A DNA stretch of 64,000 nt from Cryptomeria japonica (taxonomy: Eukaryota > Streptophyta > Pinopsida > Cupressales > Cupressaceae), in the NCBI RefSeq assembly GCF_030272615.1, contig NC_081415.1, positions 601,917,644 to 601,981,643 on the forward strand, given 5' to 3'. A model generated the notes under the pieces. The model was given only the letters and a program-made list of their open reading frames with translations, had not been told where the DNA came from and ran no database searches. A program made the translations under genes and the position numbers. Below are positions 11,754 through 24,668 of the stretch, in pieces; position 1 is the stretch's first letter, and each line of letters starts with the position of its first letter.

Positions 11754-13570
11754 TGGGATTGCCTCACTTTTCAGGTATTATTGACTAATCCATTGTTGAA
11801 TATTTTTAAATTCATTATCGATCGTCTCCAATTGATCAATTGAAACCCTAGTTAGTGATTCATCCACATCATGAGAATTATGAAAAGATCGAGGATAATT
11901 AATATCATTTGTTGGATGGAACCACCAAAATTCTCATGAAATAAGCTATTCAAATTAGGCATCATATCCTTAATAATCAAACCTTGCAAATCCTTAACTC
12001 TATAACTCTTCTCACAAGAATATTTTAGGTAAGACTAATGGTTGTAAAATTCATGCACACAAAGGAGAAAATTTTGAATTGCAAATTGAAAATTGTGAGT
12101 AAACAATGCAAAATTTTGAAAAAGTGATTGATTAACCGATTAATTAAAAAATTTGATTTGTGAATTTGAAAGATAAATGCCTCTAAATCATATCATATCA
12201 TATCATAAAGATCAGATTTGAAAATATATTTGAAAAATTATACAACCCACAAGTAAATTTTAGAATTAAAGATTAGGGTTTTTCAATTTAACCTCTAAAG
12301 TTATCAAATTTATTTGAAAATGAGATCTATGTGTGAAAATTTGAATTTTAAATTTCATAAATAATCAGATCTAAAATAATGAATCCAAATTAGGAAACTT
12401 AAAATTTCAATTTTAGAATTAAAAACTAGGGTTTTTGTGAATTTAACCTCTAAATTTATGATATTCAATTGAAAATTAAACTTGTAAATGTAAATTTGAA
12501 TTTGAAAATGCATGAACAACAAAATTAAGAACATAAATTAGAAACTCAAGTGTAAGATTTTGGGTTCACGAAAATTTAATGGTGAGCAATATTAGGGTTT
12601 CACCCAATGATGTGGTAAAAAAACTAATATTTTTCTTAGGGACCAATTGAATTTTAGAGGGGTGAATCCAATAGATCGAGCCTCAATCCAATAAGAATAG
12701 GGCTGAGAATTTTGATTAGATTCATTGGTTGGAATCTGATTCCCTCTTTCTAAGTTGAATTTTAAAAATGTTGAAATTAGGGTAAATGTGTGTAGATTGA
12801 AGAAATTATGCATAAATAGTGAGCTACAGTCATCAAATGGACCACAAACCTGGATCTAAGCAATATGTGAAGGTTTGGAACTTTTCCTAGAAGGTGAACT
12901 TGAATTGTCAAGACTAGAATGCATGTCGCTCTGGTCCTCCATACTTTTAATTGTCCAAAGGGGAACATGTTTATCTCATCCTGAAAGTTACAACTTTGTA
13001 CCTATTCCTATACACAGTGCAAATGGGAAAATGGTTGGGAATAGGAGTTTTCCTTAGGTCAAACCCTGGTTTTGGAATTAACCATGAAATAGAAAATTGA
13101 AATGTAAATGATTTCCTTTGAGGGAAATACTAAAAATATCTGAAACACTAATGATATACCTTTTATGAAGTTTTGTTTGTCTTCACAAGGAATTAGGGTT
13201 TCGTGTAGATATTATTCATAAAACATAAAAAATGAATGTCTTATCCAATACTTGAATCTTGAGGTTACTTCTTCTCCAATGCTTGAAAGAAGACTGATTG
13301 CTTGCTCACTTGAATTTGAATAAATTATGAATGCTTGATTGAATGATAAGATGTATGGATATCAAATTGAGAGGTGTAGACCTCCTTTTATACATGCCTG
13401 GTTGAAAACCAAATTAATTTTCTAACATGAGCCAACACAACTACTAGGTTTCAGCTTATTTCATCTTACCATTAAGAGGCCCCAAATGGGCCCTAATTGG
13501 GAGCACCAAGGCATGGGAATCCTGGTCCTAGCCAATTAGGGACTCAGGATTTTAGGGGAGAGAGTGTAGA
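11754..13570. other. AT-rich region, probable Gypsy-D leader
   Basis: No convincing coding sequence. It holds degenerate direct repeats near 12260-12600, spaced about 158 bases and containing TAGGGTTTTT followed by AATTTAACCTCTAAA. It may be the leader and LTR of Gypsy-D but I could not pair it with a second copy. Confidence 0.4.
12260..12600. repeat. Degenerate tandem repeat, period about 158
   Basis: Two long imperfect units start near 12270 and 12428, each with TAGGGTTTTT, AATTTAACCTCTAAA and a later AAATTTGAATTT. A partial third copy starts near 12592. Confidence 0.6.
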
Positions 13571-13897
13571 TATTGAAATTTTAAAGTTTCGTGCATGGTG
13601 TGAACAAAATTAGGGTCCAGTCAAGCCTTGGGGTACAAACGCCAAGGTGAGGGCCCAAATGAGGACAAAATTGTAAGGGAGTACAATTTAGGATGCTAAA
13701 TCACCCTATAAACCAACTCTAGACATAATATGGTACATTTGGACCATGTAGAGACACTCCATGAGCATCCATCAACACTTCTAGATACAACTTTCATACC
13801 ATCAAGGCAAGATGAGTTGGCAAAATCAAACTGATATAGAGTTGTTTATATCAGAATGCCAGGGAACACAATCATGAAACAAAACATCAATAACCAT

Positions 13898-14095
13898 AGA
13901 CATATGTATATAATATATACATACATACATATGTATATATTCATCCATACATACATATACACACACATATAATAGTATGTATATGCTACTATACATACAT
14001 ACATACATAGGCACATACATATGTACATATGTATATATATGTGTGTGTGTATATACATACACAAACATATATAAAACACACAAACATATATAGAT
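13898..14095. repeat. ATAC/ATGT microsatellite
   Basis: The stretch is made of ACATAC, ATGTAT and GTGTGT/ATAT units with few interruptions. Frames through it only give Tyr/Val/Cys/Met low-complexity peptides and are not genes. Confidence 0.9.
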
Positions 14096-14099
14096 TTTT

Positions 14100-15950
14100 T
14101 GGGGTTATATATCACTTGAAACACCATTATATTATAAATATTTATAACCCTTTCAGAAATTGATTAACTCATAGTTCTATAGATGCATATATATCCTCTT
14201 TTATATATATAACAACAATGTCAATGTTCTAGGTTATAAATACAACCTCAAACGCCATTACAAAAAAAATAGCTATGAATTTTTTATATCTATCAAAAAA
14301 TAGATATACAAATAACATTTAAACTGGACTACTAAAGAAAACCTTAGGAACACTGATAATAGATCCTTTTTAGATAAAAATCCATTAGTTTAAATAATAA
14401 ATTTTGAAAATTTTGTGGAAAATATTAGTGATAGTATAAACATAAATTGTCTCATAACTCCTCTTAAGGTAGACACCCAAACTAACCATTCCAAGAAAGT
14501 TGGAGACCTCATTAGACATTAGAATTACAATTTAACTATCATTCTATTTAAAAAAATCATATAATAAATATTTTTGTGTATATAAAATTGTATAGATCTT
14601 TTTTTCTATAATACAATTCAATTGTAATCTTCCATACATCTTGAATGTGCATTTCTATAGTAAACTAGAGTTAAAATTGTGTACGATCTATAAATTGTAT
14701 AAGTTAACTTATACTAATTTGTAGACTTGTCCTTTTGATCCTCTTGGGGTTTATTGGAGGTTAATTTTTGAATTTATTTTTCATGTTTATTTAAAAAAAT
14801 CAAGGATGACACTCTTGCTTCAACATTTGATAGACTTAACAAACATTGAGAAGAAAACAAAATGGTAGATGGATACACATATATGGTGCTTACAAATGTA
14901 CATAATAATTTATTTTAATATAACCATAAAACATAGTTTTTGTGAACTTTAGAAATAATTTTGTGACTTCATGAATCATTTTGGACTAGCTCCCACAAAT
15001 CTTGAATAAGTAGCTTTTGTGGATAATCATAATCTATTTAGGTTACAAGTCAAACTTGAAATGTTAATATTAGTAGGGAAAATTGATTCCATTGTGCTAG
15101 ATAACTAGATTCAGTAGATACTAACTTACTAATGGAAGATTTGTCTACTAGTGTTCTATTACCCCCTATTTTTGCATTCATTGATTTTTCCCTGTATTGG
15201 AATGTTTATGCTGAGACAATGTGTGTAAACTTTAGCATAGTCAGTTTGTCTTGATCAATGTGTCTCTATGTCTAAAGTGTTCATGTCTTTGAACCTTTTG
15301 TTTTAACATGGGGTTTAGTCCAATAGTTCATTGGTTCACTGGTTCATCGAGTCTTTGTATATTATGTCTTAGTTGCGGCAAGTCTAACTTGTGCAGAAGG
15401 CTCATCTGGGGAATGAACTTGAACCATTGAAACTTCATTGGTTAAAGAGTTCACGAGTTCAATGGTTCATCAACTCCACATTCAAAATGGAAGATTTTTT
15501 AAAGCGAAGGTTGACGGAGGAAAGTGATTGGCCTAAAGGGGAATATTTGGGCATCTTAGTGATTTATTGGAAAAGATTTTTCACTTCAGGTGGCAATCAT
15601 TTTTTTTGATAAGAGATCATGTGAAGTGTTATGTAATAAAAGTAGGTGCTAGAAGTGTCATCTCTGTCGTCACTCAACATGAGTAAATGAGTTGTGGTAA
15701 TCATGAAACCAGATTTTTAGCCATTTATATCGTTTTTGTACAAAAAAAGATTTGTATCTTCATGAAAAAGCTAAATTAAGGTGGAGGTTTGGTGCTGGAG
15801 GTAATTTTCTACGAATTAGCAGATACTCAATGGAATAAAAGGTGAGTTGAAAATATTCGCCATCTCTATCATTATCGTGCTTTGAGAAATTGTTAATTTT
15901 TGTTGTAGTAGTCGTAGTGGGTGTTATTGCAACCTATTTTGGTTTTGAAA
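14100..15950. other. AT-rich DNA with no gene seen
   Basis: I see no coding motif, RNA gene or LTR pair. It may include the leader of the element that carries ORF-X, which starts at 15951. Confidence 0.5.
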
Positions 15951-16395
15951 ATGAGACCCGTTCCACCAAAATCAGTACCAAAATCAAGTGTTAGTTTCTT
16001 CCTTCCAGAATTTGGGGATACGTCCCTAGCTCAAGTTGATTTAGATGAATTTTTAGAAAGAGATAAGAATTCCTCTAGTTCACCCATGATGGGAAGGATT
16101 GTAGATAGTGGGTTGATAGAAGCTTTAGTTTTCCCTTCTGTTATACAGTGCCCTGATTTATTACTAATGCATGAACAAGTATGAACCCGAACATATATGT
16201 ATCAAAAATACAAATGGGGGTGTCATGTTGAATGTGAATAAGGAAACTATTATGGCTATCTTTAAAATTCTCGTTAAAGAGCCATATGAAGATTGGACAA
16301 TAACCACCTTGTATGGGATTTTTTAAGAAAAGAAAACCCAGTACAAAAGTGTTATAGCCAGAAATTGGCTCATGAAATTTTAGAAGGGTGGTTCC
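15951..16395 (+). pseudogene. ORF-X, first part (split by Element A)
   Basis: An ATG at 15951 opens a frame beginning MRPVPPKSVPKS, followed by an acidic, Ser-rich stretch. It meets a TGA at 16182, but a neighbouring frame continues immediately through LNVNKETIMAIFKILVKEPY, WTITTLYGIF and VIARNWLMKF up to 16395. The frame then continues without shift at 56082 once Element A and one copy of its GTTCC target duplication are removed. I do not recognise the protein. Its style resembles the large accessory ORFs of plant gypsy-type elements. Confidence 0.6.
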
Positions 16396-17420
16396 TATAA
16401 TACCCTAAAAATGGTCACCTAAACCATAGGCCCCTAATCTCAACTACATCACCAAGGTCCTAACCAAAGGCAAATTAAATCAATCATGAGCACCTAATTA
16501 AATAATTTTCAATCATCAATGTCACATGGCAAATAAATCATTCAATATTAATTAAATAATCATTTAATTAATTAATGATTCCAAGTAAATCATTTCAATC
16601 AATTATTCTATTTATTTAATTAAATATCCTAGCATATTTAATTAATAAATCAATTTTCCATTAAATCATTAAAAAATGAATTAATTTGGAAAAGAATTAA
16701 AATTGAGAAAATAAATAAAAATGGAATTAAAATGAAAAATCTCAGAAAAACAATTAAATGAATTAAATCAATTAAATATAAAAATTGAATATAATATGAA
16801 ATAAATTAGTTTTTCTGATTTTATCTTAAATTTAGTTCAATTTCCTTTAAAGCTGAGAAAAGCAGCCAATCACACCAATTCACTTGGATTGTTCTTCTTT
16901 TTGGAGAATCTCTACTACTCATCATTGATCAATCTTGACCGTTGGTCTCTCTCTCGATTTTCTATAAATTTAGGCCCTCATCTCTCATAAAAAAAAAGAA
17001 CCTAAAGATTATTGTTATTATGTTATTTTTGCTCTAGGCTTATTGATATTTTGTGCATTGAGAATATTACATATTAGTTCTTGCATATTTGTTCAATCAT
17101 CTAGCTTAATGTTCATTCATATTGCTTAAATCATGTTACATTAATCATGCATATCTAGCTTAATCTTGCATCCATTTAGCTCAATTTCATACTCATATAG
17201 ATTAAATGCTTCATTTAGGTGTCGTCTAGTCACTAGTGTTGCATATAGAAATCAGAGAGAAAACTAAACTCACATCTACTAGAAGGCAATAGGTCGCTTT
17301 GTAATAGTTTTATCATTCATTGTTCATTATTGATTTACTAACCATGCATCTAATGACTTAATTGAAGTGTTGTCTATTCAGATATAGATACAGATACAAA
17401 TCCACTTTTCACACACACCA
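16396..17420 (+). repeat. Element A 5' LTR
   Basis: About 1025 bases. It starts TATAATACCC (the other copy has TGCAATACCC, so the terminal TG is mutated here) and ends CACCA. A TATA-like TCTATAAAT lies at 16971-16979 and is repeated at 55618-55626. A (TTAATTAA)-rich block is shared by both copies. Confidence 0.92.
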
Positions 17421-17442
17421 TTTTTGGTGCCCACTGTGGGGC
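17421..17442 (+). promoter_or_regulatory. Element A primer binding site
   Basis: TTGGTGCCCACTGTGGGGC directly follows the LTR, as in many plant Ty3/gypsy elements of the Tat type. I did not assign the tRNA. Confidence 0.65.
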
Positions 17443-19421
17443 TAGAGAATTTAATTTTTTGGCCTTCCAATCATTCATTTTTTATTTTTCAGATTTCATC
17501 CATAGAGTCTCTACAAAATGTCATATGAGTTTCTTTAGCATACAGTACAAGTTCTAAGTTTTTTCGTATGGTTCTGTGGGAATGCTCATCTAGTTTAATG
17601 AGAATGCTCATCTGGTTCTATGATAATTGTTGCATGAATTTCTATTTTCTCAGATTAAAAATAGAAGGATCTTTAGGGTTTTCTTGAAATAAATTTGGAT
17701 TTACTAATGCTAACCATGATTTGTCTTTTGTTTGCCTAAAATATTTTCATAGCCTAACTGGTTTTTTGTAGAATGTTTGTCAAGGAATTTATCAATCAAA
17801 CTTACACCTGTCAAAGAATACATTTTCTCAAAAATAATATGACTACTGATGTGCTGTTTTAGTAGGTTGCCTAAGGAGAATCAAATGAACATTGTGTATT
17901 CTTTGATTCATTTCTAGGCAGTTAAATTGCGATATGGTTAATGAACAAATTTTTCTTCCCTATTTGAAAAAATCTAAGAGGTAGGAGAGTATGCTCTTGT
18001 TTGTACAAACAATCAGAAATCCAAACCCTTGAAGCTTTTTCTAGTTTTGAGATTTGTGTAACTTTTAGCAGACTTGTCATAGCGGAAAAAAGTAATCACC
18101 CAATGAGAATGACCCAAGTGAGTATAGATAAACCCAATCATTCTGACTCACTACAATAAATAGGCCTTTTGGGATTAAAGTCTCAGAGGATGGGATTATT
18201 AGAATTTTCTCTTTTGAGATCTCTCATATAGGGCATTTTGTAGGGCCTCGCAGTCTCAATCATGCTTGCGTGACTACAGCTTGTTTTGGTACCTTGTCAG
18301 GCTATAGGCCTTAATCGTGCTTGCACAAATTCAAGGGGTAATTTAGAATGGAAATCTTTACTACAAACTTTAAAATAGCAGCTACCTGATTCACCTCCAA
18401 AATGGGTATAATCTTTCTGCAAGAGAGATAGTAACTCTCCCAAGATACTTGCCATTTTGTGTCCCCATTAGCATTTGGAGTCGGCTAATATGACATTGAC
18501 AATCCATTGCATGAGACTAAATGACTGTATTCTGATTAGCTATTGGGTGTGTACCTAAGTCTGCAAGAAAAGGTTTTCTCTCTCAATCAATTTCCTTATA
18601 ATTACGTGTTGTGTTTGATGTCACTTTGGATCTTACGTGTTTGCTATGTTTTTTGTCTGAGGTTAAAACTAAAACTCTAAAAAACTAGAAAAACTCAAAA
18701 CAAATCAAAAAATCAATCAAATTCAGTGGTCAAAAACTCAGTTTCCTTGTCAGAAATTTGCCTTTGGTCATAATTGTCACACGAGCTTCCTAATTCATCA
18801 TTTGAGCATCTAAATTATCATACTAGCTTCCTACATTGTTGTTTGAGTCTTCTAGTTTGTCATTCTAGCTTATTTAAACTATCATTCTGGTCTTTGAAGA
18901 TTATCGTCTGAGCTTATGAACTCTTTCGTACTAGTCGTTCTAGTCTGTGAAAAGTTGTCGTTTGGTAATCATTAAACTATTGTACGAGTTTGAATAGCAA
19001 CTCGTATGAGAAACTATCTTTGTTATCTAGGATTCACTAAACTATCGTCGAGGTTGTCATATTTAGTCATACGACCCTCTGATTCTATTAGTCTAGAAGT
19101 CTGTCTTTTTGCATCCTTTTTAGATCTGTCATACTTGCCTAATCAGCCTGCAGTGAGCGTAAATATAGTCATCGTAATCTTGAGCATAAACAATGTTGAT
19201 AGTGTACCCCTACCATTGTGTTGCATGATTTTGCCAATTATATCTCAGCTAGTTTAATCAAACCCTCATAAATCTAATCAATCTAATCTTCTTAGATCAC
19301 ATCTTACATAGGATAGATCATTCCTAAAACTAGACTTGTTCTTCATCTCCTCAATCAAACCTCAAACGAACAACTATCTTTGACTTAATCTTGACTTTTG
19401 TATCACTCCTAGCTCTCGATC
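17443..19421 (+). other. Element A leader
   Basis: About 2 kb without a convincing gene between primer binding site and the first gag-like ATG at 19422. It includes a degenerate short repeat at 18770-19090. Confidence 0.6.
18770..19090 (+). repeat. Degenerate short repeat in Element A leader
   Basis: Units of roughly 30 bases recur with the core GTC(A/G)T followed by TCTAG or TTTGAG and then CTT. They are too degraded for a firm period. Confidence 0.4.
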
Positions 19422-19461
19422 ATGTCAATTGTAAATGCATGTTCAAACCAGAAGTTCTCAT

Positions 19462-20880
19462 TGTTGGCATTTTTGGCATTCAGTTGTCATTTATATCAAC
19501 CAACATGATGGATATTCACATGAGTGTGAGCAGGAAGAGTTTGTAGAGTGGTTGCTTGTTTATGATGAAGAGGCAGAATGTGAAAGTTGTCACAAACCAC
19601 TAGAGGTGAAGATGTGTTACCTGTTCTCTACTGGTTAACAGAAGAAGAAAGTTCTAGTGGAAAAGGGATGTACCGGTATGAGCTTGTTGGACCGACTGTG
19701 TGTTGGTGGGCCACGTATTGATCATTGTAATGCCATGTGGAGAAGAGGTGGCAAACATGTTGTGGTCAGTGAAGCCCCATCGACAAGGTCGTTGAAACAA
19801 ATAATAATCATTAATGAAACAACCACAAATCATGGGATTGTATCTGACCATTGTGACTTGAGGAATAAAGAATAAAAAAGAAATACCATGAAGTAGTTGG
19901 TGCTTGAATCAATGCAAAGGAAATCCAATTCAGGAAGTCCTCGAAAAGGAAACAACTAAAGTGTTTTTATGTGTCGACTGATTTCAAGGCAGGAGATCTT
20001 ATTCGAGATTGTTGTTTTCAGCATATATGCATTAGATAATGGAAACCATGTATAGATGCATCTTTGAAGGACAAGTGATCGATCCAAGATAGATTGGATT
20101 GGATCTCATGAAGATCGTGTCCAAAAGAGGAAACCCTGATCACTTAGAAGTTTGAATTTCTTCTGGTGGGAAATCATGGGATAAAAGAAGAGAGCTCAAA
20201 ATAGAGTGGGATGATGCTGCGGATAAGTGGAAGAGAAAAAATAGAGAGTTAGAAAGAGAGAATATTTTCTAAGCCTTAGAAATAGCTCTAAGAAAGTTGT
20301 AGTGTATGTGAGAAAGCATACCGGTGAGAGGATTCTACCGACATAACTATAGTTTTGCATTTGACCCTAATCGACAAGGTGTGGCAGAGCAGGAAGCATC
20401 CAAGTGAGACATAGTGTGTTGAGACTTTATGTGAGAGAGGGAGATAAAGATAACAGAGGCCAAGAATTAGAGAAAGTAATCTCATAATCAGTAGTGTGAG
20501 ATTCAGTGGAGGAGAAAAGACTATCAATCGATAGTGAGTTGTTTGATCAAAGAGTTGCAGAATTCATTTGCAACAAGAAGCCTTAGTTGTATTCAAATAG
20601 TACTTCAATATACATCGCCAAGTTGAAGCTTAGTGCCCTAAATTTTATAATTCAGTGTTTTACCTATGAGGCTCGATTGGAGTAGTAGTCTCAAGTAGCT
20701 TTTCTCACTGAGGTTTTTCCCACATTGTGTTTTCCTCATAAATCTGGTGTTGAAATCTACTTTTGTGTGAATGATCTCTTTGGCTTTCCTTCCTATTCTA
20801 CCAGTTTGATTGTTTAGTGTTTAAGTGAATAAATAATATTCTAAAGTTTATTTGAAAGTAAAAAGGATTAGGAGCCACTG
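19462..20880 (+). repeat. Copia-2 5' LTR, 3' end lost
   Basis: Matches 46623 to about 48085 through most of its length, with small indels. It begins TGTTGGCATT. Homology stops at 20880, shortly before the LTR's CACCCCC motif and terminus, where Gypsy-B gag begins. Confidence 0.9.
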
Positions 20881-22907
20881 ATGCAAAATATTGTGACAAA
20901 TCCTTTGATAATGGCAACACAAAGAGCCACAAATAGTGGTTTGGACCAACAACAAATGTTGCAACAATTGAGTAATACACAAAAGGCACAATCGAATGTG
21001 CAAACAAGCAATGCACAACAACAACAATATCACATTCAATAACAAGTGGCAACTTCTTCCACACCATTACAAGTCAATTCAAACTTGCAACCACCATGAT
21101 GGATTGGACAAACAACACAACAAGTCAATGCAAGTGCTATACCTCATCTCAAGGAGAAACAACAAAAACCTCCCAAACAAAGTTTTTGCAAATTATGGGA
21201 TTTACATCAAGACAACAATAATTGGCACAAAGTCAGCAAATTCCAATTCGTCAACATCAACAACAACATGTGCCTCAATATGTGCCAAGATAAACAAATT
21301 ATCATACTTCACAACCACAATTGATGTCCATGCAATATCAACAACACCCTCAATTGCAATATCAACCAAGGCTATCGATCATGATTCCACCACAAGAAGC
21401 ATAGCAACAGGGTCAACGTCAAGGCACAACTCAACCACAACAACAAGAGCTGTATCAAGAACTTTATATGCTAGAGACACCAAAGACAACAATTTCTTAG
21501 CATCAACAGCCAATGGAGAGCACGATGTATCAACAAAGAGTACACCCAAGAGTGAATGATGAAATTCCAAAATCTTCGATACCTGACACATTTGCACAAC
21601 AGCTTGAGAAGTTGCAATGACAAGTCGACGCATTGGAAACTAAAGGAACAAAGAAATTGTACACAGATCAAGATTTATGTCCTAATCCATTTGACAAGAG
21701 CTTGTACATGCCTCCCTTCCCTAAGCATTTTGAGGCACCTAATTTTGAAAAATATAAAGGGAATGGCAATCCAAAAGACCATATTCAAGCATTTTTCACA
21801 GCATGTACTGAAGTGAGTTATGAGGAAACATATTTAATATGCTTATTCGCACAAAGTCTCACGGGACAAGCCATGGATTGGTATTCGCATTTGCCAGGGA
21901 ATATAAAGACTTGGTCAAAATTGACTCAAAAGTTTATATCCCACTTTGCATTCAACATTGATAGTGAAGTGACCATGTCAGATTTATGTAGCACCAAGCA
22001 AAAGCAAGGTGAACCATTAGTGACTTTCTTGCAACGATGGCGAAGCTTGTATAGTCGTTCTTCCCTAGATATACCTGAAGAACAACAAGTGAACTTATTT
22101 ATTCAAAATTTGGTCCCAGAAATGATGTATGAACTCAAATTGAAAAGTCCTAGTACCAATGAGAAACTCATTAAGAAAGGGATGAACATTGAAACTGCTC
22201 TTGTAGATAAGGGAATCATTAAGCTCAACAAAGACAGTGACAACACAAACAATTTAGGGGACAAAAATAGATTTTCGTACAAAAACAAGAATGTCACTAA
22301 TGATGGAGTTGTTAACACAAGAGAAGTGAATGCAAATCAACCCAAATTCACAATAAAGAAATTGAGTGCTCCTAATATGTCGGCTATGGAGCAAAATCAA
22401 ACACCAGCAAGCAATGTTACTCAACAGCTACAATACCAACAATATACTCAACAATATAATCAACAACAAGGTCAGCAACAAAACCAGTAACGAAAACCTT
22501 TCTGATCAAGGGATGGGCCTCCTCGACAGTTTACACCATTGGGAGAGCCTATTGAGTCAGTAATGATTCAATTAATACAAGAAAAGTTTATCAAGTTACC
22601 AGATATCAAGGCAGAACCATTGGTAAAGCCGCATTGGTGGAATGATAATGCATATTGTGAATACCATCGATCAAAAGGACATAAAACCGCATTGTGTTTT
22701 CAATTAAAAAATATGATTCAAGACTTGTTAGATCAAGGAGTAATTGAGGTAGACCCACCCAATGCGACCTCTAACATTGATCATGCAATTTTCAAAAATC
22801 CTTTGCTTGATCATGACAAGGGTAAAGCATCTTCTTCAAACTCTACCCAAACAATGAATCTTAATTATGCAAATAATGGTTATAACAATGTCATCAATTG
22901 TTTTTGA
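20881..22907 (+). pseudogene. Gypsy-B gag
   Basis: Particle protein. An ATG at 20881 opens a Gln/Asn/Thr-rich N-terminal region with stops and frame changes to about 21630. The capsid follows in one frame at 21633-22490: FPKHFEAPNFEKYKGNGNPK, then QAFFTACTE and LTGQAMDWYSHLPGNIKTW. It ends Gln-rich. After a stop the C-terminal part (22539-22907) holds a CEYHRSKGHKTALCFQLK knuckle-like box and LLDQGVIEV. That last domain is also found in Element A at 48760-48970. Confidence 0.88.
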
Positions 22908-23930
22908 GCATCAAATGAGTATGTTTCCACCATAAGAATAAAGGGACAAGATCCTTCTTACACAGTCACCACTCATCGATCCAAAATAGTCCTAAAAGGA
23001 GCTCCTGCAATTCCTCCCAAATCAATTCCTACAAGTCAATATAATCTCCTAGATCATCTGGGAAAGACACCTGCACAAATATCAATCCTTGAGTTGTTGA
23101 AAATGTCCCCTATGCATCATGCAATCCTCGATAAAGATTTAACTGAGTCCACCGTACCAACAAACATTGATGTTGACCAGTTTCAAGCCCGAATTGGACA
23201 TTTAGCCATCTCCCAACATGTCACCTTTTCTGATAATGATATTTCACCTAATAAGATCCCTCATAATGATCCATTACATCTCGAAGTCTTTGTCCATAAT
23301 TGTAAGATCCGATGAGTCTTGATAGATGGCAGAGCAGGTCTTAACTTCTGTACCTTGAGAGTGGTCATTGTCTTGGTTATACAGAAAATGACAGTGATTC
23401 TTCCAGAAGAATAACAATCAAAGCATATGATGATGTTGAGCGTCCATCTAAAGGGGTAATTTCATTGCCTATCAGAGTCGGTCTAGTGACAGAAAACACT
23501 TTCCTGTAGGTCCTAGACCTTGATCTCCCTTACAATATGATTCTTGGCCATCTGTGGATCCACACAATGAAAGCAGTTCCATCTACTTATCATCCGTGTT
23601 TAAAATATCCTTACAATGAGACTGAGATAACAATTCCAGGAGATTGTAATCCATTTCAATTTTGTGCTAATCTAAAGGATTCCCCAAAGCAACAAGTCCC
23701 AGTCAATAGGGAGGCCCACTCACATAATTATGTGGATCCTAATGAATTGTTAGAGGCTGTCAAAGGAAAATTGAAGATACAGGACCAAGGATGCAGAGAG
23801 TATTCAATGGCTCAAACATTCCTCATTGGGAATTTACCAATATCTCCAAAATCACATGGAAAACCACATTTGTTGCAAAAGGAACCTAAGATAGTCATTC
23901 AATATTAGCTCCCCACTACATTTACAAGAT
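22908..23930 (+). pseudogene. Gypsy-B aspartic protease
   Basis: The active-site segment near 23310 reads VLIDGRAGLNFCT, a gypsy retropepsin form in which D-G-R stands for the usual D-(S/T/G)-G. Downstream are LPYNMILGHLWIHTMKAVPS and YHPCLKYPYN, the flap and C-terminal region. Stops at about 23313, 23414 and 23506 break it. It would process the Gag-Pol precursor. Confidence 0.78.
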
Positions 23931-24140
23931 GGGGTGAACTTGACAAAGAAACTTTGGACGATGATGTCACAGATTGGATTTATAAGGATCCCACTGAGAC
24001 ACCACCTATCAAGTTGCCGATGGAGCGGTATGGCAAAGGGTTTACTATGCTACAGAAAAAAGGATATGATGGCTACAGTGGCTTGGGCCCTGAAAAGAAA
24101 GGAAGAATAGAACCTATTATACCCAAGATGTGACCTCGAA
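23930..24140 (+). pseudogene. Gypsy-B G-patch domain
   Basis: Between protease and reverse transcriptase a stretch reads GFTMLQKKGYDGYSGLG, followed by PEKKGRIEPI. This matches the G-patch pattern (G-x-x-x-L-x-x-x-G-(Y/W)...G-x-G-L-G), a small nucleic-acid-binding module also found next to some retroviral proteases. A stop follows at about 24130. Confidence 0.75.
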
Positions 24141-24668
24141 CTTTAGGGTTAGGTTTTGTACCATTGTGAATTGGACCCTCATCTACCAAAGTGACCACAT
24201 GTAGAAAGGGGTGTGACTCTGATGATGAAACAACACCTGAGGATATCCAACCTGAAACTGATTCCAATGAATGGGAATGGAGTTCCTTTTCTTCTAGCTC
24301 CTATGCCCTTGAAGATATTTTCCTTGACCCCGATGATTTTCCCATGGAAGACAAACATGAAATAACTTCCCCTCCCAAAATGTGTCCTAACGCTTGGATA
24401 GAGTCATTCTAGGACCCAAGCTTCGAATCAGATACGAGCAGTTCAAACAGTGATACCAAAGACATTTACATCTTTACCATCTCGACCCTCTCTCTCCTTA
24501 AAACTGATGATGACATGTCCCTTCTCTATCCTCAGCTTATCCAACATGACCAACAAGAACCACTCACATTAGATTGTTTTCAAAATGATGAAGCAATTGC
24601 CGAATTTCTTGGACTACAAGAAGGCATACCACAAGGTGATCATAAGGCAAGATTTACTATTGATCTAG
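24141..24668 (+). pseudogene. Gypsy-B acidic spacer
   Basis: Asp/Glu/Ser-rich frames (DSDDETTPEDIQ, DSNEWEWSSFSSSSYAL) fill the gap between G-patch and polymerase, with stops at about 24410. The function is unknown. A comparable acidic block occurs in Gypsy-D. Confidence 0.55.

Noticed and set aside
13826-14127. Two overlapping minus-strand frames rich in Tyr/Val/Met
   Set aside because: They translate the ATAC/ATGT microsatellite; low complexity only.
18770-19090. CRISPR-like repeat array
   Set aside because: Units are degenerate and the context is a plant retroelement leader.
20996-21559. 187-codon plus-strand frame rich in Asn/Thr/Ser
   Set aside because: Alternate frame of the Gln-rich gag N-terminal region; the gag frame has the conserved capsid downstream.
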